64,000 nt of DNA from Mycobacterium europaeum (GCF_002102155.1 NZ_LQOU01000021.1:1-64000), one strand, 5' to 3'. Shown: positions 33,565-44,103, counted from the first letter of the stretch. Numbers and translations are program-made. Notes: generated from the sequence alone by a model not told the origin.

Positions 33565-34518
33565 ATGACTTCCACCAGGTATGAGGGCGACACCTGGGAC
33601 CTGGCATCCAGCGTCGGGGTGACCGCGACGATGGTCGCCGCCGCCCGCGCCGTCGCCACCCGCGCCGAGCGTCCGCTGATCAACGACCCGTTCGCCGAGC
33701 CGCTGGTGCGGGCTGTCGGCGTGGACCTGCTCACCCGGCTGGCGACCGGCGAGGTGAACCCCGACGAGCTCAACGACGCGCACGACGGCGCGACCGGGTC
33801 CACCGGCGCGATGTCCCGGATGGCCGACAACATGGCGGTCCGCACCAGGTTCTTCGACGAGTTCTTCCTCAACGCGACGCGCGCGGGAATCACGCAGGCG
33901 GTGATCCTGGCCTCGGGGCTGGACGCCCGCGCCTACCGGCTGGCGTGGCCCGCCGGGACGGTCGTGTACGAGGTCGACCAGCCGCAGGTCATCGACTTCA
34001 AGTCGCGCACCCTGGCCGAGTTGGGCGCCACGCCGACCGCCGACCGGCGCGTGGTGGCCGTCGACCTGCGTGACGACTGGCCCGCCGCGTTGCGGGCAGC
34101 CGGCTTCGACCCGGCCCAGCCGGCCGCCTGGAGCGCCGAGGGCCTGCTCGGCTATCTGCCCCCGGAAGCGCAGGACCGCCTGCTGGACACCATCACCGAA
34201 CTCAGCGCGCCGGGCAGTCGGTTGGCCGTGGAAAGCGCGCCCAACCCCGAGCCCGGTGACGAGGACAAGATGAAGGAACGCATGCAGCAAATCTCCGAAC
34301 GCTGGCGTGCGCACGGCTTCGACCTCGACATGGCGGGGCTGGTCTACTTCGGGGACCGCAACGAGGCGGCCCCCTACCTGCGCGACCGGGGCTGGGCGCT
34401 GAACGGCGTCACCATCCGGGAGTTGTTCTCGGCCAACGGGCTTCCCCCGCTCGGGGATGATGACATGCGCATGGGTGAAATGCTCTACGTCAGCGGCACT
34501 TTGGACAAGAAAAAATAG
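33565..34518 (+). CDS. Putative SAM-dependent methyltransferase, TIGR00027 family (tandem copy 1)
   Basis: The 317-residue protein has [21 protein letters not shown] near the N-terminus, [31 protein letters not shown] and [12 protein letters not shown]. It is slightly longer than the other copies because of a Gly/Asp-rich insert near residues 70-85 ([14 protein letters not shown]). It ends with a Lys-rich DKKK tail. It lies 10 bp before copy 2. In M. tuberculosis this position holds Rv0726c/Rv0725c. Confidence 0.93.
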   Translation: MTSTRYEGDTWDLASSVGVTATMVAAARAVATRAERPLINDPFAEPLVRAVGVDLLTRLATGEVNPDELNDAHDGATGSTGAMSRMADNMAVRTRFFDEFFLNATRAGITQAVILASGLDARAYRLAWPAGTVVYEVDQPQVIDFKSRTLAELGATPTADRRVVAVDLRDDWPAALRAAGFDPAQPAAWSAEGLLGYLPPEAQDRLLDTITELSAPGSRLAVESAPNPEPGDEDKMKERMQQISERWRAHGFDLDMAGLVYFGDRNEAAPYLRDRGWALNGVTIRELFSANGLPPLGDDDMRMGEMLYVSGTLDKKK

Positions 34519-34528
34519 GAGCCATTGC

Positions 34529-35443
34529 ATGACTGTGGAATCGGGACGCACGGAAGGCGACAGCTGGGGACCCGGGCACAGCGTGGGAGCGACGGCCACC
34601 ATGGTGGCGGCGTCCCGCGCGGTGGCCTCGCAGGGGCCCGACGCGCTCCTCGACGACCCGCTGGCCGAGCCGCTGGTCCGCGCCGTTGGCCTGGAGCCCT
34701 TCATCCGCATCGTGGACGGGCAGGTCGATTTCGAGGACGACCCGCTGTTCAACCGCAAGGCCCGGGCCGCGCAGATCACGGTTCGTACCCGGTTTTTCGA
34801 CGACTTCTTCACCGGCGCCGCCAAAGACGGTGTGCGGCAGGCGGTGATCCTGGCCTCCGGCCTGGACACCCGCGCCTACCGGCTGCCGTGGCCGGCGGGC
34901 ACCGTCGTCTACGAGATCGATCAGCCGCAGGTCATCGCGTTCAAGACCGACACGCTGGCCGGGCTCGGCGCCACCCCCACTGCCGAGCGCCGCGCGATTG
35001 CCATCGATCTGCGCGACGACTGGCCGGCCGCGTTGCGCGAAGGCGGGTTCGACGTGACACAGCCGACCGCGTGGAGCGCGGAAGGGCTGCTGCCCTACCT
35101 GCCGCCCGAGGCCCAGGACCGGCTGTTCGACAACATCACCGGGCTCAGCGCGCCGGGCAGTCGGCTGGCCACCGAGCATGTGCCGGACCCCAATGCGTTC
35201 TCCGACGAGCGGTTGCAGCGCATCAGCGAACGATGGCAGCGCTTCGGCTTCAACGTCAACGCGGCCGACCTGTTCTACCGCGGGGAACGCAACGTCGTCG
35301 CCGACTACCTGACCGAGCACGGCTGGCGGGTGACCGCGCACCCGGCCCGGGAGTTGTACGCCCGGAACGGGTTCGAATTCCCCGAGGACGAGATGGCGGC
35401 CACCTTCGGCGAGTTGAGCTACGTCGCCGCGACACTGGCGTAG
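34529..35443 (+). CDS. Putative SAM-dependent methyltransferase, TIGR00027 family (tandem copy 2)
   Basis: The 304-residue protein has [33 protein letters not shown] and [12 protein letters not shown]. The N-terminal block reads [22 protein letters not shown], so the WDLASSVG motif conserved in the other copies is changed. The ATG at 34529 follows an AGGAGCC ribosome site at 34517-34523. It forms an operon with copies 1 and 3. Confidence 0.93.
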   Translation: MTVESGRTEGDSWGPGHSVGATATMVAASRAVASQGPDALLDDPLAEPLVRAVGLEPFIRIVDGQVDFEDDPLFNRKARAAQITVRTRFFDDFFTGAAKDGVRQAVILASGLDTRAYRLPWPAGTVVYEIDQPQVIAFKTDTLAGLGATPTAERRAIAIDLRDDWPAALREGGFDVTQPTAWSAEGLLPYLPPEAQDRLFDNITGLSAPGSRLATEHVPDPNAFSDERLQRISERWQRFGFNVNAADLFYRGERNVVADYLTEHGWRVTAHPARELYARNGFEFPEDEMAATFGELSYVAATLA

Positions 35444-35465
35444 CGGATTGACTAGGGTTTCGGCT

Positions 35466-36380
35466 ATGTCACGCGCTCACGACGACGAGTGGGATCTGGC
35501 GTCCAGTGTGGGCGCGACGGCGACCATGGTGGCCGCCGGACGCGCCATGGCGACGAGGGATCCCCGCGGCCTGATCCACGACCCGTTCGCCGAACCGCTG
35601 GTGCGCGCGGTGGGGGTGGACTTCTTCACCAAGATGATGGACGGCGAGCTCGACCTCGCCGCGATCGAGAACGTCTCGACGGTCCGCATGCAGGCGATGG
35701 TCGACGGAATGGCCGTGCGCACCAAGTACTTCGACGACTACTTCGTCAAGGCGACGGAGGGCGGGATCCGGCAGGTGGTGATCCTCGCCTCGGGGCTGGA
35801 CTCCCGGGCCTACCGGTTGCCGTGGCCGGACGGCACGGTAGTCTACGAGATCGACCAGCCCCGGGTGATCGAGTTCAAGACCGCCACGTTGACCGGCATC
35901 GGCGCCGAACCGACGGCGACGCGGCGCACCGTGCCGATCGATCTGCGCGCCGACTGGCCCGCCGCGCTGACCGCGGCCGGGTTCGACACGACGGCGCCGA
36001 CCGCGTGGCTGGCCGAGGGTCTGCTGATCTACCTGCCGCCGGAGGCCCAGGACCGGCTGTTCGACAACATCACCGCGCTCAGCGCCCCCGGCAGCGCGAT
36101 CGCCACCGAATTCGTGCCCGGCATCGTCGATTTCGACGCCGACAAGGTGCGGGAGATGTCGGGTTCCTTCCGCGAGCACGGCGTGGACATCGACATGGCG
36201 TCGCTGGTCTACGCCGGTGAACGCAACCATGTCGTGGACTACCTGCGGTCCAAGCACTGGGACGTCGAAGGCACGACCCGCACGGAACTGTTTGCGCGCC
36301 AGGGCATCGACGCGCCCGCCCCGGAAAACGACGACCCGCTCGGCGAGATCATCTTCATCAGCGGCGGGCTCACCGGCTAG
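35466..36380 (+). CDS. Putative SAM-dependent methyltransferase, TIGR00027 family (tandem copy 3)
   Basis: The 304-residue protein has [53 protein letters not shown] and [12 protein letters not shown]. It starts 22 bp after copy 2, with GGGTTTCGGCT before the ATG rather than a clear ribosome site. It is convergent with sppA, stops 4 bp apart. Confidence 0.93.
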   Translation: MSRAHDDEWDLASSVGATATMVAAGRAMATRDPRGLIHDPFAEPLVRAVGVDFFTKMMDGELDLAAIENVSTVRMQAMVDGMAVRTKYFDDYFVKATEGGIRQVVILASGLDSRAYRLPWPDGTVVYEIDQPRVIEFKTATLTGIGAEPTATRRTVPIDLRADWPAALTAAGFDTTAPTAWLAEGLLIYLPPEAQDRLFDNITALSAPGSAIATEFVPGIVDFDADKVREMSGSFREHGVDIDMASLVYAGERNHVVDYLRSKHWDVEGTTRTELFARQGIDAPAPENDDPLGEIIFISGGLTG

Positions 36381-36384
36381 TTCG

Positions 36385-38157
36385 TCAAAACCGCGACTGT
36401 CCCGCCCATAACACGGCGGCGCCGCCCAGGGACTGTTCGACGTTGTCCAGGATGCCGGCGGCCGCGCGCCCGAGCAGGGCGGCCAGCGCGTCCGGCAACG
36501 ACGCGGCGGCCGGTTGCGACGAGGCCCGGGGCCGCACCATGTCCCGCAGCGAGGACCCCGGGTAGCTGACGACGCGGACTTCGCCGTCCTCGTCCAGCCC
36601 GGCCAGCACCTTGGCCCGGCGCACCGCGGCGCGGAAACCGCCGAGTTCGTCGACCAGCCCGTGCTCGAGGGCGTCGGCTCCGGTCCAGATGCGGCCCTGG
36701 GCAACGCGATCGACGGCATCGGCGGTCAGGTTGCGCGCCTCGGCGACCCGCCGCACGAAGTCCGTGTAGAACAGGTCCGCCTCGGCTTCCCGGTGGGCCT
36801 GCTGCTCCGGGGTGAAGGGCGCGTCGATCGACCACGCGTCGGCGTTGGCGTTGGTGCGCACGGTGTCCGACCCGACCCCCAGCCGCTCCAGCAGGTCCCG
36901 GATCACCAGCTTGCCGGTGATCACCCCGATGGACCCGGTGACGGTCGCCGGGTTGGCGACGATCACGTCGGCCCCCATCGAGACGTAGTAACCGCCGGAA
37001 GCGGCGACCGCACCCATGGAGGCCACCACCGGCTTGCCCCGCTTACGCGCCCTGGTCACCTCGCGCCAGATGCTTTCCGACGCGGTGATCGTGCCGCCGG
37101 GGCTGTTGACGCGCAACACGATCGCGGACACCGACTCGTCGGCGGCGGCCTCCCGCAGCGCCGCCCCAATGGTGTCGCCGCCGGCGGTGGTGGCGCCGAA
37201 CGGCAGGAACCCCGGACCACCGCGTCCGTCGACGATCATGCCGTCGAGGGTGACGACCGCCAGCGTCGGCTTGGGCCGCCGGCCGGGAACCGGTGGCTTG
37301 GGTGCGGCCAGCCGGGGGCGGGCGGCACCGGCATAACGCGACAAGTACAGCCGCGGCGGGTCGGTGTCATCGGAAACGTCTTTCACGCCAACCATTTCCG
37401 CTATCCGGGCGTATGCCTCGTCGCGGAATCCGATCCGGTCGAGCAGGCCGGCGGCCGCGGCGTCGTCGCGCAACAGCGGGGCGCGGTCGGCCAGCGCGTC
37501 GAGCGTCGCGGGGTCGAGCTTGCGCGAGTCGGCAATCGCCCGCCAGGCCTGCTCCTGCAGGCTTTCCAGCATCCGGGTGACCGCCTCGCGGTGGGCGGCG
37601 GTGAAGCCGTTCTCGGTGAAACGGTTTGCCCAGGACTTGTATTGGCCGCGGGCGACGAATTGCGGTTCGATGCCGGCCTTGTCGAACGCGTCGCGCAGGA
37701 AGGTGGCGTTGCTGGCGAAGCCGATCAACCCGACGCTGCCCGACGGCTGCATCCAGACCTCGCCGAACGCCGAGGCCAGGTAGTAGGACAGCGTGCCCGG
37801 GTAGGTCTCGGCCCACGCCAGCGACGGCTTGGCGGCGCTGAACGCCGCGACGGCCTCGCGCAGTTCCTGCACCGCGGCCGGCGCGGACGCCGCCAGTTGC
37901 ACCCGGGCGATCAGCCCGGCGACCCGCTGGTCCTCGGCCGCCCGGTGGATGGCGGCGACCGCGTCGCGCAGCGCCATCGGTTTCCCGCCGGTGAAGATCG
38001 CCAACGGGTCGAAGCCGGTCGCCTCCGGCGGCGCCGAACGCAGGTCGAGCTCGAGCACACAGCCGTTGGGGACGCCGCGGTGGCGGGCGGTGTCGACCCG
38101 TTCGGCCAGCGCGCGGACGTCGTCGACCCCGGGAATCGAGGGCAGGAAGGCGAACAT
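36385..38157 (-). CDS. sppA: Protease IV, signal peptide peptidase SppA
   Basis: The 590-residue double-domain SppA has the N-terminal domain with the general-base lysine in FVARGQYKSWANRFTENGF and the C-terminal domain with the nucleophilic serine in ASMGAVAASGGYYVSMGAD. It degrades cleaved signal peptides in the membrane. A strong N-terminal membrane helix is not evident (MFAFLPSIPGVDDVRALAER). The start at 38157 was chosen over the upstream ATG at 38223, which would run into the divergent LLM gene. It corresponds to Rv0724. Confidence 0.93.
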   Translation of the reverse strand: MFAFLPSIPGVDDVRALAERVDTARHRGVPNGCVLELDLRSAPPEATGFDPLAIFTGGKPMALRDAVAAIHRAAEDQRVAGLIARVQLAASAPAAVQELREAVAAFSAAKPSLAWAETYPGTLSYYLASAFGEVWMQPSGSVGLIGFASNATFLRDAFDKAGIEPQFVARGQYKSWANRFTENGFTAAHREAVTRMLESLQEQAWRAIADSRKLDPATLDALADRAPLLRDDAAAAGLLDRIGFRDEAYARIAEMVGVKDVSDDTDPPRLYLSRYAGAARPRLAAPKPPVPGRRPKPTLAVVTLDGMIVDGRGGPGFLPFGATTAGGDTIGAALREAAADESVSAIVLRVNSPGGTITASESIWREVTRARKRGKPVVASMGAVAASGGYYVSMGADVIVANPATVTGSIGVITGKLVIRDLLERLGVGSDTVRTNANADAWSIDAPFTPEQQAHREAEADLFYTDFVRRVAEARNLTADAVDRVAQGRIWTGADALEHGLVDELGGFRAAVRRAKVLAGLDEDGEVRVVSYPGSSLRDMVRPRASSQPAAASLPDALAALLGRAAAGILDNVEQSLGGAAVLWAGQSRF

Positions 38158-38196
38158 GTCTGCAGCGTACCGACACCGCCCCCGTACGGTGGTGGG

Positions 38197-39123
38197 GTGA
38201 GGTTCTCCATCGCCATCCCCCAACTCGACTACGACCGGTTCGACGCCGAAGGGTTGCGCGACTATCTCGTTCGCGCCGAGGAGCTCGGCTTCGAGGGCGG
38301 CTGGGTGCTCGAACAGATCATCGGGGAGGCGCCGCTGCTGGCCCCCCTGGAGCTGCTGGCCTACTGCGCGGCCTGCACCGAGCGCCTGCGGCTCGGGGTG
38401 GCCGTCCTGGTGACGTCACTGCACGACCCGCTGCAGTTGGCCTCGTCCGTCACCGCCGTCGACCGGCTCAGCCACGGCCGGCTGGACGTCGGCGTCGGGA
38501 CCGGCGGCGGCTTCCGCAGGTTCACCGCGTTCGGCGTCGAAAAGTCCACGTACATCTCGTATTTCACCGAGGGACTGGAATTGATGAAGGCCGCCTGGTC
38601 CGACGAACCGCGGATCACCTTCCACGGCCGGTTCCGCGACGTCGACGACCTGCCCATCCAACCCAAACCGGTGCAGCGGCCCCATCCGCCCATCTGGTTC
38701 GGTGGCCTTGCCCCCGAGGCCCTGGCCCGGGCCGTGCGCCACGGCGACTCGTTCCTGGGCGCCGGCTCCTCGACCACCGAGGCCTTCGCCGGAGCGGTCA
38801 CCGTGGTGCGCCGCGAACTCGACGAACAGCGAAAGGACGCGGCGCATTTCACCATCGGCAAACGGGTCTACCTGATGGTCGACGACGACGCGGCCCGGGC
38901 CCGCGAGCGGGTGCTCGCCGGGCTGCGCCGGATCTACGGCAGGATGCCGGGCGTCGAAGACGTTCCGGTGTCCGGCACGCCCGACGACGTCGCACGCGGA
39001 CTGCAGGAGGTGATCGACGCGGGCGCGCAGTACCTGCTGCTCAATCCCGTCGGCGTCGACGTACCCGAGAACCGCGAGCAGATGGAACGCCTTGCCGCGG
39101 AAGTGATTCCGCGGCTGGGTTGA
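38197..39123 (+). CDS. LLM-class (luciferase-like) F420/FMN-dependent oxidoreductase
   Basis: The 308-residue TIM-barrel protein begins RFSIAIPQLDYDRFDAEGL and has LSHGRLDVGVGTGGG, then QPKPVQRPHPPIWFGGLAPEALARA, typical of luciferase-like monooxygenases. In mycobacteria many of these use F420; the cofactor here is not decided. The GTG at 38197 is 39 bp from the sppA start (divergent). Its TGA ends at 39123, directly abutting the rplO stop on the other strand. Confidence 0.88.
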   Translation: MRFSIAIPQLDYDRFDAEGLRDYLVRAEELGFEGGWVLEQIIGEAPLLAPLELLAYCAACTERLRLGVAVLVTSLHDPLQLASSVTAVDRLSHGRLDVGVGTGGGFRRFTAFGVEKSTYISYFTEGLELMKAAWSDEPRITFHGRFRDVDDLPIQPKPVQRPHPPIWFGGLAPEALARAVRHGDSFLGAGSSTTEAFAGAVTVVRRELDEQRKDAAHFTIGKRVYLMVDDDAARARERVLAGLRRIYGRMPGVEDVPVSGTPDDVARGLQEVIDAGAQYLLLNPVGVDVPENREQMERLAAEVIPRLG

Positions 39124-39564
39124 TCACAGCTCGGTGGCCGAGCCGCCCGCGGCGGTGATCTTCTCGCGGGCGCTGCCGCTGAACTTGTGCGCGGTCAGGT
39201 CGACCTTGACGGCCAGCTTGCCGTCGCCGAGAACCTTGACCAACGCGTTCTTGCGAACAGCGCCCTTGGCCACCAGGTCGTCGACGCCGACGGAGCCGCC
39301 CTGCGGGAACAGCCGATTGATGTCGCCGACGTTGACGATCTCGTACTCGGTGCGGAACCGGTTGCGGAATCCCTTGAGCTTGGGCAGCCGCATGTGGATC
39401 GGCATCTGCCCACCCTCGAAGGTGGCCGGCACGTTCTTGCGGGCCTTGGTGCCCTTGGTACCGCGGCCGGCGGTCTTGCCCTTCGAGCCCTCACCGCGAC
39501 CGACGCGGGTCCGGGCGGTCTTCGACCCCGGGGCCGGCTTCAGGTCGTGCAGCTTGATGGTCAC
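39124..39564 (-). CDS. rplO: 50S ribosomal protein L15
   Basis: The 146-residue protein has the Gly/Lys-rich N-terminus [21 protein letters not shown] (shortened in recall to its core [12 protein letters not shown]) and the C-terminal [18 protein letters not shown]. The GTG start overlaps the rpmD stop. It is the last gene of the spc operon here, since secY has moved elsewhere. There is no room for a terminator before the convergent LLM gene. Confidence 0.97.
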   Translation of the reverse strand: MTIKLHDLKPAPGSKTARTRVGRGEGSKGKTAGRGTKGTKARKNVPATFEGGQMPIHMRLPKLKGFRNRFRTEYEIVNVGDINRLFPQGGSVGVDDLVAKGAVRKNALVKVLGDGKLAVKVDLTAHKFSGSAREKITAAGGSATEL

Positions 39565-39743
39565 TTGGCCTCCTCTACGACCACGAGGTGGTTGACCACC
39601 GCGATCAGGCCGCGGGTCTGTGGGTTGTCCTCACGGACCACCGAGTGGCGGATCCGTCGCAGGCCCAGGGTGCGCAGGGTCTCCCGCTGCTTCCAGCGGG
39701 CCCCGATGGTGCTGCGCACCTGGGTGATCTTCAGTTGGCTCAT
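39561..39743 (-). CDS. rpmD: 50S ribosomal protein L30
   Basis: The 60-residue protein has [20 protein letters not shown] and [20 protein letters not shown], the standard short L30. It is coupled to rpsE upstream and rplO downstream by 4-bp overlaps. The C-terminal VVVEEAK tail is typical of actinobacteria. Confidence 0.97.
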   Translation of the reverse strand: MSQLKITQVRSTIGARWKQRETLRTLGLRRIRHSVVREDNPQTRGLIAVVNHLVVVEEAK

Positions 39744-40414
39744 TGCGGTGCCGTTCCCTCTCGCGCGGCACTGGCGGCCAGCGCTTCACTTTCCCGCCGC
39801 GCCTTCAGCATTCCGGCGGGGGCGACGTCCTCGATGGGCAGCCCGCGCCGGGCCGCCACCTCCTCGGGACGCTGCAGCAGCTTGAGCGCGGTGACGGTGG
39901 CGTGCACCACGTTGATCGCGTTGTCGCTGCCCAATGACTTGGCCAGGATGTCGCGCACCCCGGCGCATTCCAGCACCGCACGCGCCGCGCCGCCGGCGAT
40001 GACACCGGTACCGGGGCTGGCCGGACGGAGCAGCACCACACCGGCGGCCGCTTCACCCTGCACCGGATGCGTGATGGTGCCGCCGATCAGCGGCACGCGG
40101 AAGAAGCCCTTGCGCGCCTCTTCCACGCCCTTGGCGATGGCGGCCGGAACTTCCTTGGCCTTGCCGTAGCCGACGCCCACCATGCCGTTGCCGTCGCCGA
40201 CGATGACCAACGCGGTGAAGCTGAAGCGCCGACCACCCTTGACCACCTTGGAGACACGGTTGATGGCGACGACCCGCTCGAGGTAGTTGCTCTTGTCGCC
40301 GTCGCGGTCGCGGCCACGACCGCGGTCACTGTCGCGCCGACCGCGGCTGTCGCGGTCACCGCGCGAGTCGCGGCTGTCTGGGGCGCCTTGTCCGCCGGCC
40401 GACTGTTCCGCCAT
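39740..40414 (-). CDS. rpsE: 30S ribosomal protein S5
   Basis: The 224-residue protein is longer than E. coli S5 (about 166) because of an N-terminal extension of about 40 residues rich in Arg, Asp, Ser and Gly ([19 protein letters not shown]). The S5 core follows: [19 protein letters not shown] and [12 protein letters not shown]. It helps decoding accuracy in the 30S body. The start ATG lies 38 bp after the rplR stop, the widest gap inside the distal spc operon. Confidence 0.97.
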   Translation of the reverse strand: MAEQSAGGQGAPDSRDSRGDRDSRGRRDSDRGRGRDRDGDKSNYLERVVAINRVSKVVKGGRRFSFTALVIVGDGNGMVGVGYGKAKEVPAAIAKGVEEARKGFFRVPLIGGTITHPVQGEAAAGVVLLRPASPGTGVIAGGAARAVLECAGVRDILAKSLGSDNAINVVHATVTALKLLQRPEEVAARRGLPIEDVAPAGMLKARRESEALAASAAREGTAPQ

Positions 40415-40452
40415 TATGCGGTCCTTCCAGTCTTGTTCGAGGTCTCGATCAT

Positions 40453-40860
40453 CTAGAAACTCAATCCGTTCTCGCGTGCGGCATCGGCCAGCGCCGCGAT
40501 CCGTCCGCCGTAGGTGTAGCCGCCGCGGTCGAACACCGCGGTGTCGATACCGGCGGCCTTGGCACGCTCGGCGATCAACTGGCCCACCCGCACGCTGCGG
40601 GCCTTCTTGTCCCCCTGCAGGCCGCGCACGTCATCCTCGATGGACGACGCGGCGGCCACCGTGGTGCCGTTCTGGTCGTTGACCAGCTGCACGTGGATGT
40701 GCCGCGAGGACCGGTTGACGACCAGGCGTGGACGCTCCGGGGTGCCCTCGATCTTCTTGCGCAGCCGTGCGTGCCGACGCAGCCGGGAGACCCGGCGAGT
40801 CGCGGATACGCTGTTCCCCACCGGCTTTCGCGCGGCGTTGTCAGCTTGTTTTTGCGCCAT
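40453..40860 (-). CDS. rplR: 50S ribosomal protein L18
   Basis: The 135-residue protein has the 5S-rRNA-binding block [20 protein letters not shown], then [16 protein letters not shown] and [21 protein letters not shown] basic extension of about 20 residues precedes the core. It starts 2 bp after the rplF stop. Confidence 0.97.
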   Translation of the reverse strand: MAQKQADNAARKPVGNSVSATRRVSRLRRHARLRKKIEGTPERPRLVVNRSSRHIHVQLVNDQNGTTVAAASSIEDDVRGLQGDKKARSVRVGQLIAERAKAAGIDTAVFDRGGYTYGGRIAALADAARENGLSF

Positions 40861-40862
40861 GA

Positions 40863-41402
40863 CTACTTACCTGTCTTTCCGACCTTGCGGCGGATCTGCT
40901 CGCCCTCGTAGCGCACGCCCTTGCCCTTGTACGGGTCGGGACGGCGCAGGCGGCGGATGTTCGCCGAGATCTGGCCGACCTTCTGCTTGTCGATCCCGGA
41001 GATCGAGAACTTCGTCGGGGACTGGACCGCGAACGTGATGCCCTCGGGCGCCTCGATGACCACCGGGTGGCTGTATCCCAGCGCGAACTCCAGGTTGGCG
41101 CCCTTGAGCTGCACGCGGTAACCGACCCCGAAGATCTCCATCTTGGTGGTGTAACCCTCGGTCACGCCGGTGACCAGGTTGGAGACCAAGGTGCGCGACA
41201 GCCCGTGCAGCGAGCGGTTGCGCCGCTCGTCGTTCGGGCGGGCGACCACGATCGCGCCGTCCTCGTTGCGCGCCACCGTGATCGGTTCGGCCACCGTCAG
41301 GTTGAGGCTGCCCTTGGGGCCCTTCACCGAGACGTTCTGGCCCTCGATCGTTACGTCGACTCCGGAGGGAACCGGAACCGGCTGCTTACCAATACGCGAC
41401 AT
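40863..41402 (-). CDS. rplF: 50S ribosomal protein L6
   Basis: The 179-residue protein has [19 protein letters not shown] at the start and the L6 signature [19 protein letters not shown] at the end. It binds 23S rRNA near the sarcin-ricin loop. The start ATG lies 10 bp after the rpsH stop. Confidence 0.98.
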   Translation of the reverse strand: MSRIGKQPVPVPSGVDVTIEGQNVSVKGPKGSLNLTVAEPITVARNEDGAIVVARPNDERRNRSLHGLSRTLVSNLVTGVTEGYTTKMEIFGVGYRVQLKGANLEFALGYSHPVVIEAPEGITFAVQSPTKFSISGIDKQKVGQISANIRRLRRPDPYKGKGVRYEGEQIRRKVGKTGK

Positions 41403-41412
41403 GTCTATTCCC

Positions 41413-41811
41413 TCACCACACGTATGCGAGGACTTCGCCGCCCACGCCCTGTCTGGCTGCCTGGCGGTCGGTCAACAGGCCCGAGGAGGTCGAGATGATC
41501 GCCACACCCAGGCCGCCGAGCACGCGCGGCAGGTTGGTGGATTTCGCATACACCCGAAGACCGGGCTTGGACACTCGCCGCAATCCGGCGATGCTGCGCT
41601 CCCGGCTGGGGCCGTACTTGAGCTGGACGACCAGCGACTTGCCGACCCGGGCGTCTTCCGTCCGGTAGTCGGTGATGTAGCCCTCGGCCTTGAGGATCTG
41701 GGCGATGTTCGCCTTGATCTTCGAGTGCGGCAACGTCACCTCGTCGTGATACGCCGAATTGGCGTTGCGCAGACGTGTCAAAAAGTCTGCGATCGGGTCC
41801 GTCATAGTCAT
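41413..41811 (-). CDS. rpsH: 30S ribosomal protein S8
   Basis: The 132-residue protein has [20 protein letters not shown] at the N-terminus and the S8 signature [19 protein letters not shown] near the C-terminus. In E. coli S8 represses the spc operon by binding its mRNA; whether that holds here is not visible. A 67-bp gap separates it from rpsN. Confidence 0.98.
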   Translation of the reverse strand: MTMTDPIADFLTRLRNANSAYHDEVTLPHSKIKANIAQILKAEGYITDYRTEDARVGKSLVVQLKYGPSRERSIAGLRRVSKPGLRVYAKSTNLPRVLGGLGVAIISTSSGLLTDRQAARQGVGGEVLAYVW

Positions 41812-41878
41812 GACAGGCGTGTCACCTTCCTCGCGGCGGTTCCCGTCCCGGGCCTACCGCGCAACTGTTTGGGGCTCG

Positions 41879-42064
41879 TTACCAACTGCTCTTTTGCACG
41901 CCGGGCAGCTCGCCCGCGTGCGCCATCTCGCGCAGACAGATCCTGCACAGCCCGAATTTGCGGAAGACCGCGCGCGGGCGACCGCACTTGTTGCAGCGCG
42001 TGTAACCGCGCACCGCGAACTTCGGCTTACGTGCGGCCTTGTTGACCAGTGCCTTCTTCGCCAT
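41879..42064 (-). CDS. rpsN: 30S ribosomal protein S14, zinc (type Z) form
   Basis: The 61-residue protein has four zinc cysteines, Cys24-x2-Cys27 and Cys40-x2-Cys43 ([16 protein letters not shown]). It is therefore the C+ paralogue; a zinc-independent S14 elsewhere in the genome is usual in mycobacteria. The ATG lies 4 bp after the rplE stop. Confidence 0.97.
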
Positions 42065-42068
42065 CTGC

Positions 42069-42632
42069 TCAGTTCTCCTTGAAGGGAAAGCCGAGGGCCC
42101 GCAACAGCGCTCGTCCTTCGTCGTCGGTCGTCGCCGAGGTGACGACGTTGATGTCCATGCCGCGGACCCGGTCGATCTTGTCCACGTCGATCTCGTGGAA
42201 CACCGACTGCTCGGCCAGCCCGAAGGTGTAGTTGCCGACACCGTCGAACTGCTTGGGCGACAGGCCGCGGAAGTCGCGGATACGCGGCAGCGCGATCGAG
42301 GTGAGGCGGTCCAGGAACTCCCACATCCGGTCCCCGCGCAGGGTGACCCGGGCGCCGATCGGCATGCCCTCGCGCAGCTTGAACTGGGCGATGGACTTGC
42401 GCGCCCGGCGGATCTCCGGCCGTTGCCCGGTGATCAGCGCCAGATCGTTGACCGCGCCGTTGATCAGCTTCGCGTCCCGAGCCGCATCGCCGACGCCCAT
42501 GTTGACGACGACCTTGGTCACCGTCGGGATCTGCATGACGTTCCCGTAGCCGAACTGCTGCTGCAGCGAATCACGAATCTCGTTGCGGTAGCGCTCTTTC
42601 AGACGCGGCTGCACCTTCTCAGTTGTGGTCAT
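42069..42632 (-). CDS. rplE: 50S ribosomal protein L5
   Basis: The 187-residue protein has the L5 signature block [20 protein letters not shown], then [20 protein letters not shown] and [20 protein letters not shown]. It binds 5S rRNA. It starts 1 bp after the rplX stop. Confidence 0.98.
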
Positions 42633-42633
42633 G

Positions 42634-42951
42634 CTAGATGTCCTTGCCGTTGCGCTTGGAGATGCGGACCCGCTTGCCGGTCTCCTCGTCGACCCGGTAG
42701 CCGACGCGGGCGGGCTTGCCGTCCGAGTCCACGACCATCACGTTCGAGACGTGGATCGGGGCTTCCTGGGTGACGATGCCGCCGGACTGGGCTCCGCGCT
42801 GGTTGCTCGAGATCGCGGTGTGCTTCTTGATCCGGTTGACGCCCTCGACCAGCACCCGGTCACGCTCGGGGTAGGCCTGCAGCACCTTGCCCTTGGCACC
42901 CTTGTCCTTGCCGGCGATGACCAGGACGGTGTCGCCTTTGCGGACCTTCAT
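42634..42951 (-). CDS. rplX: 50S ribosomal protein L24
   Basis: The 105-residue protein has the KOW motif [20 protein letters not shown] and [20 protein letters not shown]. It is an early assembly protein of the 50S subunit. The ATG directly abuts the rplN stop. Confidence 0.98.
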   Translation of the reverse strand: MKVRKGDTVLVIAGKDKGAKGKVLQAYPERDRVLVEGVNRIKKHTAISSNQRGAQSGGIVTQEAPIHVSNVMVVDSDGKPARVGYRVDEETGKRVRISKRNGKDI

Positions 42952-43320
42952 CTACAACACCTCCGGGGCAAGCGAGATGATCTTCATGAACCGCTTCTCA
43001 CGCAGCTCGCGGCCGACGGGGCCGAAGATGCGGGTGCCGCGCGGGTCGTTGTCGGGCTTGATGATCACCGCGGCGTTCTCGTCGAACTTGATGTAGCTGC
43101 CGTCCGGGCGGCGGCGCTCCTTGACCGTGCGCACCACGACGGCCTTGACGACATCCCCACGCTTGACGTTGCCGCCGGGGATGGCGTCCTTGACGGTGGC
43201 GACGATGACATCACCGATGCCGGCGTAGCGTCGCGACGAACCACCGAGCACCCGGATGCACAAGATCTCCTTGGCGCCGGTGTTGTCGGCGACCTTCAGC
43301 CGCGATTCCTGCTGAATCAC
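42952..43320 (-). CDS. rplN: 50S ribosomal protein L14
   Basis: The 122-residue protein has [20 protein letters not shown] at the start and the L14 signature region [16 protein letters not shown]. The GTG start at 43320 has an AGGAG ribosome site 6 bases upstream and gives the universal L14 length. It is the first gene of the spc operon, with a good promoter 142 bp upstream. Confidence 0.98.
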
Positions 43321-43443
43321 TCGATCTCCTGACCTGGTTACGTGTGCACGGCAGGAGGCAAGCCACAGCCCACCGAATAACCTGACATGCGCGGTCTTTG
43401 TCACCGAAGGGCACGCGGGGCCGATTCGCACCGGCCGAGGTCT

Positions 43444-43490
43444 GCCCAAGGCAACCCCTAGAGTCTAGGGGACGACCAGCTCAGAGCCAA
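43444..43490 (-). promoter_or_regulatory. spc operon promoter and shared initial-transcript element
   Basis: On the minus strand TTGGCT (43490-43485), a 17-bp spacer and TAGACT (43467-43462) make a sigma-A-like promoter. Five bases later comes GGTTGCCTTGGGC (43456-43444). The same 13-mer lies at the same distance from the -10 box of the predicted S10 promoter. The predicted leader to rplN is about 135 nt. Confidence 0.65.
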
Positions 43491-43520
43491 ATTCACGGCC
43501 CAGGCGGCATCGCGGCGGGT

Positions 43521-44057
43521 TTAGCGAGCGGTTTCCCCGATTCTTCGGATATCGCCGAGGTGGTGCACGCCCTCGTGCATGGCCTGCCGCACGAGCCAGC
43601 GGGCGGTGCGCTCCTCACCCGGCAACCGGGTTGCCGTGCGGTCCCAGCCGTGATCTTTGATGCGCGCGACTTCGTCGCGGAAGCCCGCCACGGCGGCCGC
43701 CAGCTCATCGAGCGTGGCATCGATGTCGCAATCGTTGTACCGGAAGCGGCGGGCCCGCAGATCGTTGAACATCGGCTCGAAGGCGGGCTGGTGCTCCGCG
43801 CGGACGCGGTAGAGCCGGATCGTGAAGCTGACGTAGACGTCGCGCACGTGACAGAGATACTCGGCGACCGACCACGCCTCGGGACTGGGCCTCACCCGTC
43901 GCACCTCAGGCGGGATCGCGGAGACCGCCTCCCGGACGGCACCGGGCAGAACGGCGATGGCGCCGACCGCGTCGTCGACCCGGGTATCCGGGTAGCTCAC
44001 CCCACAGGCGGCGCAGACGTAGTCTTCGCCGGCCAACGGGGGCAGTGGAGCGGGCAT
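43521..44057 (-). CDS. DinB-like four-helix metalloprotein with N-terminal CxxC
   Basis: The 178-residue protein has the DinB/mycothiol-transferase look: EAWSVAEYLCHVRDVYVSF with a helix-borne His, and the C-terminal RQAMHEGVHHLGDIRRIG with the other two metal His. A small CxxC element (Cys15, Cys18; YVCAACGVSYPDT) at the N-terminus may bind zinc. It is possibly a thiol-S-transferase; the substrate is unknown. The start ATG at 44057 was chosen. This gene is absent between atsA and rplN in M. tuberculosis (recalled). Confidence 0.75.
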   Translation of the reverse strand: MPAPLPPLAGEDYVCAACGVSYPDTRVDDAVGAIAVLPGAVREAVSAIPPEVRRVRPSPEAWSVAEYLCHVRDVYVSFTIRLYRVRAEHQPAFEPMFNDLRARRFRYNDCDIDATLDELAAAVAGFRDEVARIKDHGWDRTATRLPGEERTARWLVRQAMHEGVHHLGDIRRIGETAR

Positions 44058-44103
44058 GGAGCGATTTTCCCACCCAGAAGGGGCCTTCGTCGGTGGTGGT
44101 TTC

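Noticed and set aside
36514..38196. Upstream extension of the LLM oxidoreductase frame
   Set aside because: It is antisense to sppA; the oxidoreductase begins at GTG 38197 where family similarity begins.
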